DNA of 64,000 bases from contig NZ_JAKWJQ010000001.1 of NCBI RefSeq assembly GCF_022761015.1, positions 558,001-622,000 of the forward strand, read 5' to 3'. This document shows positions 1-8,101 of this stretch, piece by piece (position 1 is the first letter of the stretch; each line of letters opens with the position of its first letter). The notes below the pieces were generated by a model. That model did not search any database, was not told the DNA's origin, and worked only from the letters and a program-made list of their open reading frames with translations. Origin of the DNA: Humibacter sp. RRB41. Lineage in GTDB: Bacteria > Actinomycetota > Actinomycetes > Actinomycetales > Microbacteriaceae. The translations under genes were made by a program, and so were the position numbers.

Positions 1-403
1 GACCCTGCGACGTGCGCAGGCTCGGGATGAACACGATGAGCGACAGGATGAACGTGAGAAGCGCCGAGTAAGCATCCAGTGGGAAGGCGCCCGAGCTGCC
101 CTCAACCCTCGTCCCAGTGGTATCTGCCTGATCGAGCGCGGCGCCGGAGATCTTTGCACCGGTGAGCTTCGCCCCCGAGAGGTCTGCCTGGACGAGCGTG
201 GCGTTCGTGAGGGCCGCGTTCGTGAGGTCCGCGTTCGTGAGATCGGCATCCTTCAGGGTCGTCTGAGTGAGGTCGGCCCCGCGCAGGTCGGCGCCCCGCA
301 GGGATAGGCCGGCGAGGTCGTCCTGGCTGAAGTCCGCCTTGGACGCATGGATGCCCGTCAGCGTTGCCCCTTTCAGCTCGGTCTGGCCGAGGCGAGCGCC
401 ACG
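1..403 (-). pseudogene. Pentapeptide-repeat protein remnant, cut by window edge
   Basis: Read on the minus strand from 403 to 1, one open frame encodes about 20 consecutive pentapeptide repeats of the A(D/N)LXX type (for example RGADL, KDADL, TNADL, TNAAL, SGAKL). A hydrophobic helix follows (about 20 residues with LLTFILSLIVFI), and the frame runs off the left edge. Pentapeptide repeats fold as a right-handed quadrilateral beta-helix; here the trailing helix suggests membrane attachment. The repeats begin directly after an in-frame TAG (404-406) and the frame holds no ATG, GTG or TTG. It therefore looks like a gene that has lost its 5' end. A start at CTG or a sequence error at the TAG is the alternative. 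Confidence 0.6.
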
Positions 404-434
404 CTAGCGTTGGGTGATTCGCGTGGGGAGTGTT

Positions 435-1157
435 ATGGGACTGTTCAACAGAATCAAGGATCCGGTCGACGGCCAGTTCAATCTGGTCTCCTGTTCTATC
501 GCGTCCGGCGGCGCCGTGTACGAGAACTGCTCGATGGACGGTGTCGTCTCGGGTCCTGGCGTGACGCCGACCTCGGTGCACCACTCTTCGCTGGCAACGC
601 CGGTGGCCAAGTGGCCGCAGCCCGGCCAGACGCTTCCCGTGACGTTCGACCGGGAGCATCCCGACCGCCTGAAGATCAGGTGGGATCAGATGCCGACGAA
701 CCGCGAGGTGGCGCAGATGTATGCCGCCCAGCAGGCGCAACAAATGGCCGCTGCGCAGGCCACGGGGGCCTCGGTCTTCGCTTCGCCGAGCGTCATCGGC
801 GACCCGTCGCGGCCGCTTCCCGGTGCGCCGGGTGGCGGGCTCACCCCGCAGGAGAGCGCCCAGGCGCTCGCCGGCGGCGCCGTGGCGCTCGGACTCCTGC
901 CGACGACGGCTCGGGTGCTCGCTGCGTATGCCGTGCAGCCGCCGGCGGGCGTGCCGACGGCACCTGGCGGTGTCTGGGATCTGACCCTCGACGTGACTCC
1001 GGTCGGCGGCAATTCCGGCTACTCGACGGTGATGCGCATCGGGTTCAGCAGCGTGCAGAAGCAGCAGACGATCGCGGCCATCGGTCGCGAACTGCCCGTC
1101 CTCGCCGACCCGCAGCGCCACGACCGCATCATGATCGACACGTCGCGGTTGGCGTAG
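435..1157 (+). CDS. Conserved-looking protein of unknown function
   Basis: This 240-residue protein starts MGLFNRIKDPVDGQF. I chose the ATG at 435 because GGGGAG lies 4 bases upstream; a GTG at 414 is in frame but has no such site. The N-terminal 70 residues are a compact domain rich in beta-type sequence. They are followed by an Ala/Gln-rich stretch (roughly residues 95-115, AAQQAQQMAAAQ) and a second ordered domain to the end. There is no signal peptide or membrane segment, so it is probably cytoplasmic. I do not recognise the family. It lies head to head with the pentapeptide remnant and convergent with yczE. Confidence 0.7.
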   Translation: MGLFNRIKDPVDGQFNLVSCSIASGGAVYENCSMDGVVSGPGVTPTSVHHSSLATPVAKWPQPGQTLPVTFDREHPDRLKIRWDQMPTNREVAQMYAAQQAQQMAAAQATGASVFASPSVIGDPSRPLPGAPGGGLTPQESAQALAGGAVALGLLPTTARVLAAYAVQPPAGVPTAPGGVWDLTLDVTPVGGNSGYSTVMRIGFSSVQKQQTIAAIGRELPVLADPQRHDRIMIDTSRLA

Positions 1158-1202
1158 CCGCTTCGTACTCGGTGCGGCACGAGTTCGGCGAAACGGCTCG
1201 CC

Positions 1203-2048
1203 TCAGCGACGGGCGAACGGCCAACCGGAACCGTCGGGTGCGACGCGGGCGCGAGCCGCGACATCCGTCTCGATCAAACGGCCCGGGTCGGATGCCGGTC
1301 CCTCGTCGCAGACGTCGGCCCGCCCGAGTGTGCGGGGCTGCACCTGCAGCGCGAACAACGGGATGGTCAGGTGCACGAGCGGCCCGATGAAGGCGACGAC
1401 CGCGAGAGTGCCCCAGCCGACGTTGCCCCCGAGCAGCCAGCCGATGAGGAGCACCGTCGCCTCGATCGCCGTGCGCACCAGCCAGATCGGCCGGCCGGTT
1501 CGCGCGTGAAGGCCGGTCATCAGCCCGTCGCGCGGGCCCGGCCCGTGTTGCGCTCCGATGTAGAGTCCGGACGCGATGGCGATCAGCACCAGTCCGCCCG
1601 CGAACAGCAGGATGCGCGCCCACAGCTCGCTCGGCTGCGGTATGGCCCACAGGCCGAACTGCGCGGAGGGCCCGACGAGCAGCACGTTGAGCACGGTGCC
1701 GATCCCCGGGCGCTGCCGAAGCGGGATCCACAGCAGGAGCACGAGGGCGCCGACGATGTTGGTCACGAGGCCGAACGGGATACCGGTGCGCAGCGTGATG
1801 CCCTGAGCGAGCACATCCCACGGCTCGATGCCGATCGACGCCTGCATCATGGTGGCGATGGCGATGCCGTAGAGGAACAGGCCGATGAGCAGTTGGGTCA
1901 TGCGCCGGGTGCGCGAGGCGGGCCGGCGGCGAATCGGAGCGAGCGTCGGCAGGCTGAAGCGTCGTGCGGTGCGCGCGAACCCGCTTGAGACGGTCAGGGC
2001 GGCGCCTGTCGATACTGTGGCTGTCGGGGCAGTGGCGATCGGCTGCAT
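1203..2048 (-). CDS. yczE: YczE-like integral membrane protein
   Basis: This 281-residue protein has a basic N-terminal arm of about 50 residues, then five to six hydrophobic segments (such as LLIGLFLYGIAIATMMQA and LVTNIVGALVLLLWIPL). The motifs GIEPWDVLAQGI and GPGPRDGLMTGL are typical of YczE/YitT-type membrane proteins. The substrate of this family is unknown. It is divergent from a MocR-type regulator, the pairing known from Bacillus and Actinobacteria as yczE-yczR. I chose the ATG at 2048 because longer starts would run through the operator and into the regulator gene. An ATG at residue 50 (MTQLLIGLF) is possible. Confidence 0.8.
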   Translation of the reverse strand: MQPIATAPTATVSTGAALTVSSGFARTARRFSLPTLAPIRRRPASRTRRMTQLLIGLFLYGIAIATMMQASIGIEPWDVLAQGITLRTGIPFGLVTNIVGALVLLLWIPLRQRPGIGTVLNVLLVGPSAQFGLWAIPQPSELWARILLFAGGLVLIAIASGLYIGAQHGPGPRDGLMTGLHARTGRPIWLVRTAIEATVLLIGWLLGGNVGWGTLAVVAFIGPLVHLTIPLFALQVQPRTLGRADVCDEGPASDPGRLIETDVAARARVAPDGSGWPFARR

Positions 2049-2057
2049 GATGTCAAT

Positions 2058-2094
2058 CCAATCCCACGATTGGCCTAGTGGAACAGTGCCAATC
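2058..2094. promoter_or_regulatory. Triple CCAATC box between yczE and yczR
   Basis: Three copies of CCAATC lie here: 2058-2063 on plus, 2068-2073 on minus, and 2089-2094 on plus. The first two form CCAATC-CCAC-GATTGG. The second and third form a perfect 7-base inverted repeat, GATTGGC (2068-2074) with GCCAATC (2088-2094). The outer copies are direct repeats 31 bases apart, about three helical turns. MocR-type dimers are known to bind repeated half-sites, so this is the probable YczR operator controlling both genes. Confidence 0.65.
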
Positions 2095-2110
2095 TGCATA
2101 AGGTGGACTG

Positions 2111-3538
2111 GTGACGTCCACACCGATCGGTTCCAAGACACTCATCGGCCTGCTCGGCGAGTGGCGCACGGACGCGACGGCGTACGAGGCGTTGGCCGAC
2201 CGCATCCGTCTGATTCTCATCGACGGCAGGCTGGCGGCCGAGAGCCGGCTGCCGGCGGAACGCGAGCTGGCCGAACGGCTGGGCGTCAGCCGCACGACCG
2301 TCGCCGCCGCGTACCAGCGGCTGCGTGATCTCGGCCTCGCCCAGAGTGTGCGCGGTTCTGGCACCGTGGTCAAGCTCGGATCGGCGCCCGCCTCCGATCC
2401 GATCGGCGAGGGGCTGCTCGACCTCTCCAAGGCGGCGCCGCCGGCCACCTCGCTGCTGCCGGATGCCCTCGCGCGCGCCGTGCGCGATCTGCCCGCGTAC
2501 CTCGGCGGCACCGGCTATGAGGCGGTCGGACTGCCGTCGCTGCGGTCGGCGGTCGCTGCGCGCTTCACGCAGCGCGGGCTGCCGACCGATGCAGACGAGA
2601 TTCTCGTGACGACCGGAGCCCAGCAGGCCATCAACCTCATCGCGCGTGTGTTCCTCAGCCGTGGCGATCGCGTGCTCATCGAGTCGCCGACGTATCCGCA
2701 CGCGTACGACGCGTTCCAGGCCGTCGGCGCGAGGTTCGTCACCGCGCCGGTCTCCACCGAGACTGAGACGGGGTGGGATGCCGCAGCGCTCGTCGCGGGC
2801 ATCCGTCGCGCCAGCCCCACGCTCGCGTACGTCATGCCCGACTTCCAGAACCCGACGGGACGCGTCATGCCGGCCGCGGTGCGCCGCCAGCTGTTGGATG
2901 CGGCGGCCGGGCAGGGCACGATCGTGGTCGCGGACGAGACGCCGGCGGAGCTGGCGATCGACCCGCACATCGCGATGCAGCCGCTCGCGTCCGGTGCGAG
3001 GGGTGTGCCGGTCATCACGATCGGCTCCGCCAGCAAGACCATGTGGGGCGGGCTGCGCATCGGCTGGATCAGGGCCGAGCGCTCGATCATCCGCAGGCTG
3101 CTCGCCACCAGGGCGAACATGGATCTCGGCACCCCCATCATCGAGCAACTCACGACCGCATACCTTCTCGAGCGGATGCCCGAGGTGCTCGCCGAGAGAC
3201 GTGCCGTTCTCGCCGCCGGTCGCGACGCGCTCGTGCGCGAACTGACCGAGCACTTTCCGGCATGGACCGTTCCGAATCTGGCGGGCGGCCTTGCGGCCTG
3301 GGTGGGCATCGGCGAGCCGGTCAGCTCCCAGCTCGCGCTCGCCGCGCGCTCGCACGGCCTGCTCATCACCGCCGGACCGCGATTCGGCATCGACGGTGCG
3401 TTCGAGCGTTTTCTCCGCTTCCCCCTCACGTGCGGTCCTGAGGCGATGAGTCGCGCGGTCGCGACCCTCGTGACGGCATGGCCGGAGGCATCCAGGCATC
3501 CGTACGGCGAGCAGGGCGGTCTGAGCGCCGTCGTGTGA
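2111..3538 (+). CDS. yczR: MocR-family PLP-dependent regulator (YczR type)
   Basis: This 475-residue protein fuses a GntR winged helix (about residues 20-90, with LPAERELAERLGVSRTTV) to a class I aminotransferase-like domain. The PLP-binding lysine is in SASKTMWGG (K309) and the PLP-side motif MPDFQNPTG is present. MocR proteins use bound PLP to sense a metabolite and rarely catalyse transamination. The GTG start at 2111 is preceded by AAGGTGG. It is divergent from yczE with the box cluster between them, so it probably controls yczE and itself. The effector is unknown. Confidence 0.88.
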   Translation: MTSTPIGSKTLIGLLGEWRTDATAYEALADRIRLILIDGRLAAESRLPAERELAERLGVSRTTVAAAYQRLRDLGLAQSVRGSGTVVKLGSAPASDPIGEGLLDLSKAAPPATSLLPDALARAVRDLPAYLGGTGYEAVGLPSLRSAVAARFTQRGLPTDADEILVTTGAQQAINLIARVFLSRGDRVLIESPTYPHAYDAFQAVGARFVTAPVSTETETGWDAAALVAGIRRASPTLAYVMPDFQNPTGRVMPAAVRRQLLDAAAGQGTIVVADETPAELAIDPHIAMQPLASGARGVPVITIGSASKTMWGGLRIGWIRAERSIIRRLLATRANMDLGTPIIEQLTTAYLLERMPEVLAERRAVLAAGRDALVRELTEHFPAWTVPNLAGGLAAWVGIGEPVSSQLALAARSHGLLITAGPRFGIDGAFERFLRFPLTCGPEAMSRAVATLVTAWPEASRHPYGEQGGLSAVV

Positions 3539-3555
3539 TTCGAGCCTTCCGAAGC

Positions 3556-3599
3556 GTTGACAAACGTCAACCGCTCAGCAGGGAGTGTGATAATCACAC
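3556..3599. promoter_or_regulatory. Two palindromes in the RND transporter promoter
   Basis: GTTGAC-AAAC-GTCAAC (3556-3571) is a perfect 6-base inverted repeat whose left arm contains a consensus -35 element, TTGACA (3557-3562). GTGTGAT-A-ATCACAC (3585-3599) is a perfect 7-base palindrome. They lie 60-105 bases before the transporter start. No gene for a dedicated regulator adjoins, apart from the yczR gene upstream, whose CCAATC boxes do not match these sites. Confidence 0.6.
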
Positions 3600-3661
3600 A
3601 GTTCGGCGGAGTTGCCGACGTTCTGCACATCGCGTCGCCACCGACCTGAAAAGGATCTCGC

Positions 3662-6600
3662 GTGCACTCCCTCGCCGTTCTCAGCATGAAGAACAGGGCG
3701 CTCATCGCGCTCATCACGATCGTCGTCGCCGTCTTCGGGGCCATCGCGTTGACGAACCTCAAGCAGGAGCTCGCGCCATCGATCTCCTTTCCGCAGCTGG
3801 CGATCGTCAGCAGCTATCCCGGCGCGTCGCCCGAGGTCGTCAACAACGACGTGAGCACGCCGATCGAGACAGCCATTCAGGGCGTGCCCGACCTCGACAG
3901 CACCTCGGCGGTGAGCAGCACCAACCAGTCGATCATCACCGTGAAATTCAACTACGGGACCAACCTCGACAACTCGTCGCAGAAGCTCGACCAGGCGATC
4001 AACCGCATCAAGTCGACTCTGCCCGACAATGTGGATCCCCAGGTGATCCAGGGCAGCATCGACGACCTGCCGATCATCCAGCTGGCGGTGACGAGCGACG
4101 AGAGCGGCAAGCAGCTCGGCGCCGACATCAACCGACTCGTACTGCCCGACCTCAAGAAGATCGACGGCGTCAACGATGCGCAACTCATCGGCGAGATCGG
4201 CCAGCGCGTGACCATCACGCCGGATGCCGCGAAGCTCGCCGCGGCCGGTGGCAGTGTGCAGTCCATTAAGGACGCGCTCAGCCAGAACGGCGTGCTGCTG
4301 CCAGCCGGCTCGATCACGCAGGACGACAAGACGTTGTCGGTGCAGGCCGGATCGACGATCACCTCCGTCGACCAGATCGCGTCTCTTCCGCTGGTGCCGA
4401 GTGCGAGTGCGGGCGCAACCGCGAGCGCGGGAGCTGCGCAGGCATCCGCTGGATCCGGGACCGCCGGCTCCGCTACCGGAAGCGCGGCTGACGCGTCCGC
4501 CGCCGCAGGGGAAGCTGCCGCGCAGGCGCCGGCGGTGTCCACGATCGGTGATGTGGCATCCGTCAAGATCACGGATGACCCGAGCACCTCGATCTCGCGG
4601 GTGAACGGCAAGCCTGCACTCACCATCGCCGTCACGAAGCTGCCGAGCGCCAACACCGTCGAGGTCTCCCAGGCCGTCAACAAGCTCGTGCCCGACCTGC
4701 GGGACAAGCTCGGCCACGGTGCGAAGTTCACGACGGTCTTCGATCAGGCGCCGTTCATCACGCAGTCGATCAACTCGCTGACCGAAGAGGGCCTGCTCGG
4801 CCTGCTCTTCGCGGTGATCGTGATCCTGATCTTCTTGTTGTCCATCCGGTCGACGCTCGTGACAGCGATCTCGATCCCGACCTCCGTGTTGATCACGTTC
4901 ATCGGCATGTGGGCGAGCGGCTACACGCTGAACATCATCACCCTCGGCGCACTGACCATCGCGATCGGACGAGTCGTCGACGACTCGATCGTGGTGATCG
5001 AGAACATCAAACGACATCTCGTCGCCGGGGTCGATCGGGCGAAGACGGTGGTGGATGCCGTGCGCGAGGTCGCCGGAGCCGTCACGGCTTCCACGATCAC
5101 CACCGTTGCCGTATTCCTGCCGCTCGCGTTCGTGGGCGACGTCACCGGCGAGTTGTTCCGTCCGTTCGCCGTCACGGTCACGATCGCCCTGCTCGCGTCG
5201 CTGCTCGTCGCGCTGACGATCGTGCCCGTGTTGGCGTACTGGTTCCTGCGGCCGCCGAAGCCCAAGAAGGCGAAGCGGCCGGTGTCCGCCGAGCTGGCGG
5301 CCGACGATGCGGCGAGCCACATGTCGATCGGCGACGCCGTCGCCAGCGGACACGACGAGCTCGAGCATCCGACTCGCCTGCAGCGGGGCTACCTGCCGAT
5401 CATCAACTGGACGCTCAAGCACTCGGCGGTCACGATCATCATCGCGGTGCTGGTGCTCGGCGGAACGCTTGCGCTGACGCCGTTCATGAAGACGAACTTC
5501 CTCGGATCCACCGGCCAGAACACGCTGAACGTCTCGCAGACCTTCGCGCCAGGCACGAGCCTGCAGGCCCAGGATGACGCGGCGCGCGTCGTGGAGAAGA
5601 AGCTCGAGGGCATCGAGGGCATCGACACGGTGCAGCTCTCCATCGGCTCCAGCGGCAGCGCGCTGCAGGATGCCTTCACCGGCGGCGGGGGCGGCGCCAC
5701 CTTCTCGATCACCACGGACCCGAACGCCGACCAGGACGCGTTGCAGGCCACCGTCGAGAAGCAGCTCGGCACGATCAAGGGCGACGGCGACATCACCGTG
5801 TCGTCCAGCAGCGGCTTCGGTGCGTCGAGCGACATCGAGGTCGACATCACAGCCTCGACGCAGGCCGAGTTGCAGCAGGCATCCGACACCATCGTCGACA
5901 AGGTGAAGAAGCTGGACTCCGTCACGCAGGTGACGAGCAACCTGAGCGCATCGCTGCCCTATATTGCGGTGAACGTCGATCGCTCCAAGGCTGCGGAATA
6001 CGGTCTGAGCGAGGTCGCTGTCGGCAGCCAGGTCTCGCAGGCCATGCAGCCGACCCAGGTCGGTACCGTGGCGATCAACGACACGACGCTCAGCATCTAC
6101 ATCGCCGACGCGGACCAGCCGATGAGCGTCGATGCGCTGAAGAACCTGAAGATCCTGACGACCAGCGGCCCCCAGCCGCTGAGCGCGCTCGCCGATGTCG
6201 CGCAGACGAACGGCCCGGCGACGGTGACCACCTCGGGCGGACAACGCAGCGCGACCGTGACGGCGACCCCGTCGAGCGACGATCTGACCACCGCGAACTC
6301 GCAGGTCTCGACGGCGCTCGCCGATGCCAAGCTGCCCAGCGGGGCGACAGCGGTGATCGGCGGCGTCACCTCGAGTCAGTCGTCTGCGTTCTCTCAGCTC
6401 GGGCTCGCGCTGCTTCTCGCCATCCTGATCGTGTACATCGTGATGGTGGCGACGTTCAAGTCGCTGCGCCAGCCCTTGATGCTGCTCATCTCGGTTCCGT
6501 TCGCGGCGACGGGTGCGATCGCGTTGCAGATCATCTCGGGCATCCCGCTGGGTGTCGCGTCGCTGATCGGCGTGCTGATGCTGATCGGCATCGTGGTGAC

Positions 6601-7018
6601 GAACGCGATCGTGCTCGTCGACCTGGTGAACCAGTACCGCAGGCGAGGACTCTCGGTTCCCGATGCGGTGCGGCACGGCGCATCCCGCCGTCTGCGCCCG
6701 ATTCTGATGACGGCCCTGGCTACGATCTTCGCCCTGCTGCCGATGGCGGTCGGACTCACCGGCCACGGCGGGTTCATCTCGCAGCCGCTGGCGATCGTCG
6801 TGATCGGCGGACTCGTCTCGTCCACGCTGCTCACGTTGGTCGTGCTGCCGACCCTCTACAACCTCGTCGAGGGTGCGCGCGGGCGGCGGCAGGCGCGCAA
6901 GGCGGCGAAGCGCGGAGACGGCGGAGGAACCGGTGGGGTCGAGCCGGCCGCGTCAACGCCGCCGAGCACGCCGCCCGCGTCGGCTCCCGACGAGCCCGAG
7001 CCCGTTCCGGTCGGCTGA
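3662..7018 (+). CDS. RND-superfamily efflux permease (AcrB/HAE-like)
   Basis: This 1,118-residue permease has the usual duplicated RND plan: one N-terminal helix and a large extracytoplasmic loop, helices 2-7, then the same again. The proton-relay pair in helix 4 is present as RVVDDSIVVIEN (D440-D441). The second half has the matching GIVVTNAIVLVDLVNQYR. It would export hydrophobic compounds or drugs using proton motive force. No membrane-fusion partner lies nearby, as is common in Gram-positive bacteria. A low-complexity Ala/Ser/Gly stretch (about residues 247-293) interrupts the first loop, and the tail is Pro-rich. GTG at 3662 follows AAAAGGA by a few bases. Confidence 0.9.
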   Translation: MHSLAVLSMKNRALIALITIVVAVFGAIALTNLKQELAPSISFPQLAIVSSYPGASPEVVNNDVSTPIETAIQGVPDLDSTSAVSSTNQSIITVKFNYGTNLDNSSQKLDQAINRIKSTLPDNVDPQVIQGSIDDLPIIQLAVTSDESGKQLGADINRLVLPDLKKIDGVNDAQLIGEIGQRVTITPDAAKLAAAGGSVQSIKDALSQNGVLLPAGSITQDDKTLSVQAGSTITSVDQIASLPLVPSASAGATASAGAAQASAGSGTAGSATGSAADASAAAGEAAAQAPAVSTIGDVASVKITDDPSTSISRVNGKPALTIAVTKLPSANTVEVSQAVNKLVPDLRDKLGHGAKFTTVFDQAPFITQSINSLTEEGLLGLLFAVIVILIFLLSIRSTLVTAISIPTSVLITFIGMWASGYTLNIITLGALTIAIGRVVDDSIVVIENIKRHLVAGVDRAKTVVDAVREVAGAVTASTITTVAVFLPLAFVGDVTGELFRPFAVTVTIALLASLLVALTIVPVLAYWFLRPPKPKKAKRPVSAELAADDAASHMSIGDAVASGHDELEHPTRLQRGYLPIINWTLKHSAVTIIIAVLVLGGTLALTPFMKTNFLGSTGQNTLNVSQTFAPGTSLQAQDDAARVVEKKLEGIEGIDTVQLSIGSSGSALQDAFTGGGGGATFSITTDPNADQDALQATVEKQLGTIKGDGDITVSSSSGFGASSDIEVDITASTQAELQQASDTIVDKVKKLDSVTQVTSNLSASLPYIAVNVDRSKAAEYGLSEVAVGSQVSQAMQPTQVGTVAINDTTLSIYIADADQPMSVDALKNLKILTTSGPQPLSALADVAQTNGPATVTTSGGQRSATVTATPSSDDLTTANSQVSTALADAKLPSGATAVIGGVTSSQSSAFSQLGLALLLAILIVYIVMVATFKSLRQPLMLLISVPFAATGAIALQIISGIPLGVASLIGVLMLIGIVVTNAIVLVDLVNQYRRRGLSVPDAVRHGASRRLRPILMTALATIFALLPMAVGLTGHGGFISQPLAIVVIGGLVSSTLLTLVVLPTLYNLVEGARGRRQARKAAKRGDGGGTGGVEPAASTPPSTPPASAPDEPEPVPVG

Positions 7019-7059
7019 GCGGGTGCGCCGCCGCCTGCAGCGAACTGTCTGACGGACCT

Positions 7060-7065
7060 TAGGCT
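7060..7065 (+). promoter_or_regulatory. Leaderless-type -10 box of the Nudix gene
   Basis: TAGGCT lies 6 bases before the ATG at 7072. This puts the predicted transcript start at or next to the start codon, and no ribosome binding site is present. Confidence 0.5.
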
Positions 7066-7071
7066 CGAGAC

Positions 7072-7551
7072 ATGCCGATTCCCGATTTCATCCTGTCGTT
7101 GCGCGAGCAGATCGGCACGCATCCGCTCTGGCTGAGCGGAACGACAGCGGTCGTGCTCCGCGGCGAGGGAAGCGCGCAGGAGGTGCTGCTGGTGCGCAGG
7201 GCGGACACCGGCGCGTGGACGCCCATCACCGGCATCATCGATCCGGGCGAGCATCCGGCGGCGGCCGCGCGACGCGAGGCTCTCGAGGAGGCCAGCGTCG
7301 TCGTCGAGCCGGAGCGGCTCGTCTGGGTGACGGTCACGGACCCCGTGGAATACGGCAACGGCGACCGCGCTCAGTACCTCGACGTCGTATTCCGCTGCCG
7401 GTATGTGTCGGGCGAGGCCGCCGTGGGCGACGACGAGAACACAGATGTCAGATGGTATCCGCTCGCCGAACTACCGCCGATAGCGCCGCGATTCCAGGAA
7501 TCGGTGCGTCTTGCGGTGGCGAACGAGGCGGAAGCCGTCTTCGAGGGCTGA
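7072..7551 (+). CDS. Nudix hydrolase
   Basis: This 159-residue protein contains the Nudix box at residues 54-77 (GIIDPGEHP through REALEEASVVV). The E-rich REXXEE metal-binding core is intact. The usual Gly after EEx is Ser (EEAS), a tolerated variant. Such enzymes cleave nucleoside diphosphates linked to another group, often to clean up oxidised or surplus nucleotides; the substrate cannot be told. The N-terminal DFILSLREQIG is typical of actinobacterial Nudix proteins of this size. It is a single gene downstream of the RND pump, with its own apparent leaderless promoter. Confidence 0.88.
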   Translation: MPIPDFILSLREQIGTHPLWLSGTTAVVLRGEGSAQEVLLVRRADTGAWTPITGIIDPGEHPAAAARREALEEASVVVEPERLVWVTVTDPVEYGNGDRAQYLDVVFRCRYVSGEAAVGDDENTDVRWYPLAELPPIAPRFQESVRLAVANEAEAVFEG

Positions 7552-7566
7552 GCGACCACTCGTCGC

Positions 7567-8034
7567 TTATGCGGTCAGCGACTTGGCGAGGCAGACGCTG
7601 GACGACGACGTGACGTACGGGCCGAATCGCGGAATCCGCGAGTACCCGTGCCTGCCGTAGAGCGCAAGAGCCGCATCATGAAGGCGGCCGGTCTCGAGTA
7701 CCAGGCGGGTGAGGCCGATTGCGCGTGCATCGTCTTCGATGCGGGTCAGGATGCGTGATGCCAGGCCGAGGCGGCGGGCATCCTGATGCACGAACATCCG
7801 CTTCAACTCTCCCTCGTCGCCGTGCGGCACGAGGGCGCCCATCGCCACGGCATCACCGCGTTCGGTGCGAGCGACGTACACCCGCACGCCCGGCTCGTCG
7901 AGCTCGGCGGGCGTGAGTAGAAAGCACTCCTCCGGCGGATACAGCGACAGCGCGTACTCCGAACCGAGGCGCAGCAGCTCTTCGATTCCCGGGGCGTAGG
8001 CCGTCTCGAGTTCGAGGGTCACAACCGATGGCAC
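7567..8034 (-). CDS. GNAT-family N-acetyltransferase
   Basis: This protein of about 155 residues shows the GNAT acetyl-CoA binding region, GELKRMFVHQDARRLGLASR (QxxGxA loop). It is followed by the TRLVLETGRLHDAALALYGRHGYSRI strand-helix-strand common to the fold. The acceptor substrate is unknown. I chose the GTG at 8034 because TACAGT lies exactly 6 bases upstream, matching the leaderless pattern seen elsewhere here. A second GTG at 8022 (VTLELETAY) is possible. It is convergent with the Nudix gene, separated by only 15 bases. Confidence 0.82.
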   Translation of the reverse strand: MPSVVTLELETAYAPGIEELLRLGSEYALSLYPPEECFLLTPAELDEPGVRVYVARTERGDAVAMGALVPHGDEGELKRMFVHQDARRLGLASRILTRIEDDARAIGLTRLVLETGRLHDAALALYGRHGYSRIPRFGPYVTSSSSVCLAKSLTA

Positions 8035-8040
8035 GACGAC

Positions 8041-8046
8041 ACTGTA
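8041..8046 (-). promoter_or_regulatory. Leaderless-type -10 box of the GNAT gene
   Basis: On the minus strand TACAGT sits 6 bases before the GTG at 8034. It supports that start over the internal GTG at 8022. Confidence 0.4.
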
Positions 8047-8101
8047 GGCAACGCCTGTGTCGTCGATGTTTCGGGAGGGACGCCGTTGATGCGAAGCAGC
8101 G

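Noticed and set aside
3575-6766. A 1,063-residue open frame on the minus strand opposite the RND transporter
   Set aside because: It is the mirror of a high-GC gene. Its composition is Arg/Asp/His-rich with no domain, and the plus-strand frame has all RND motifs.
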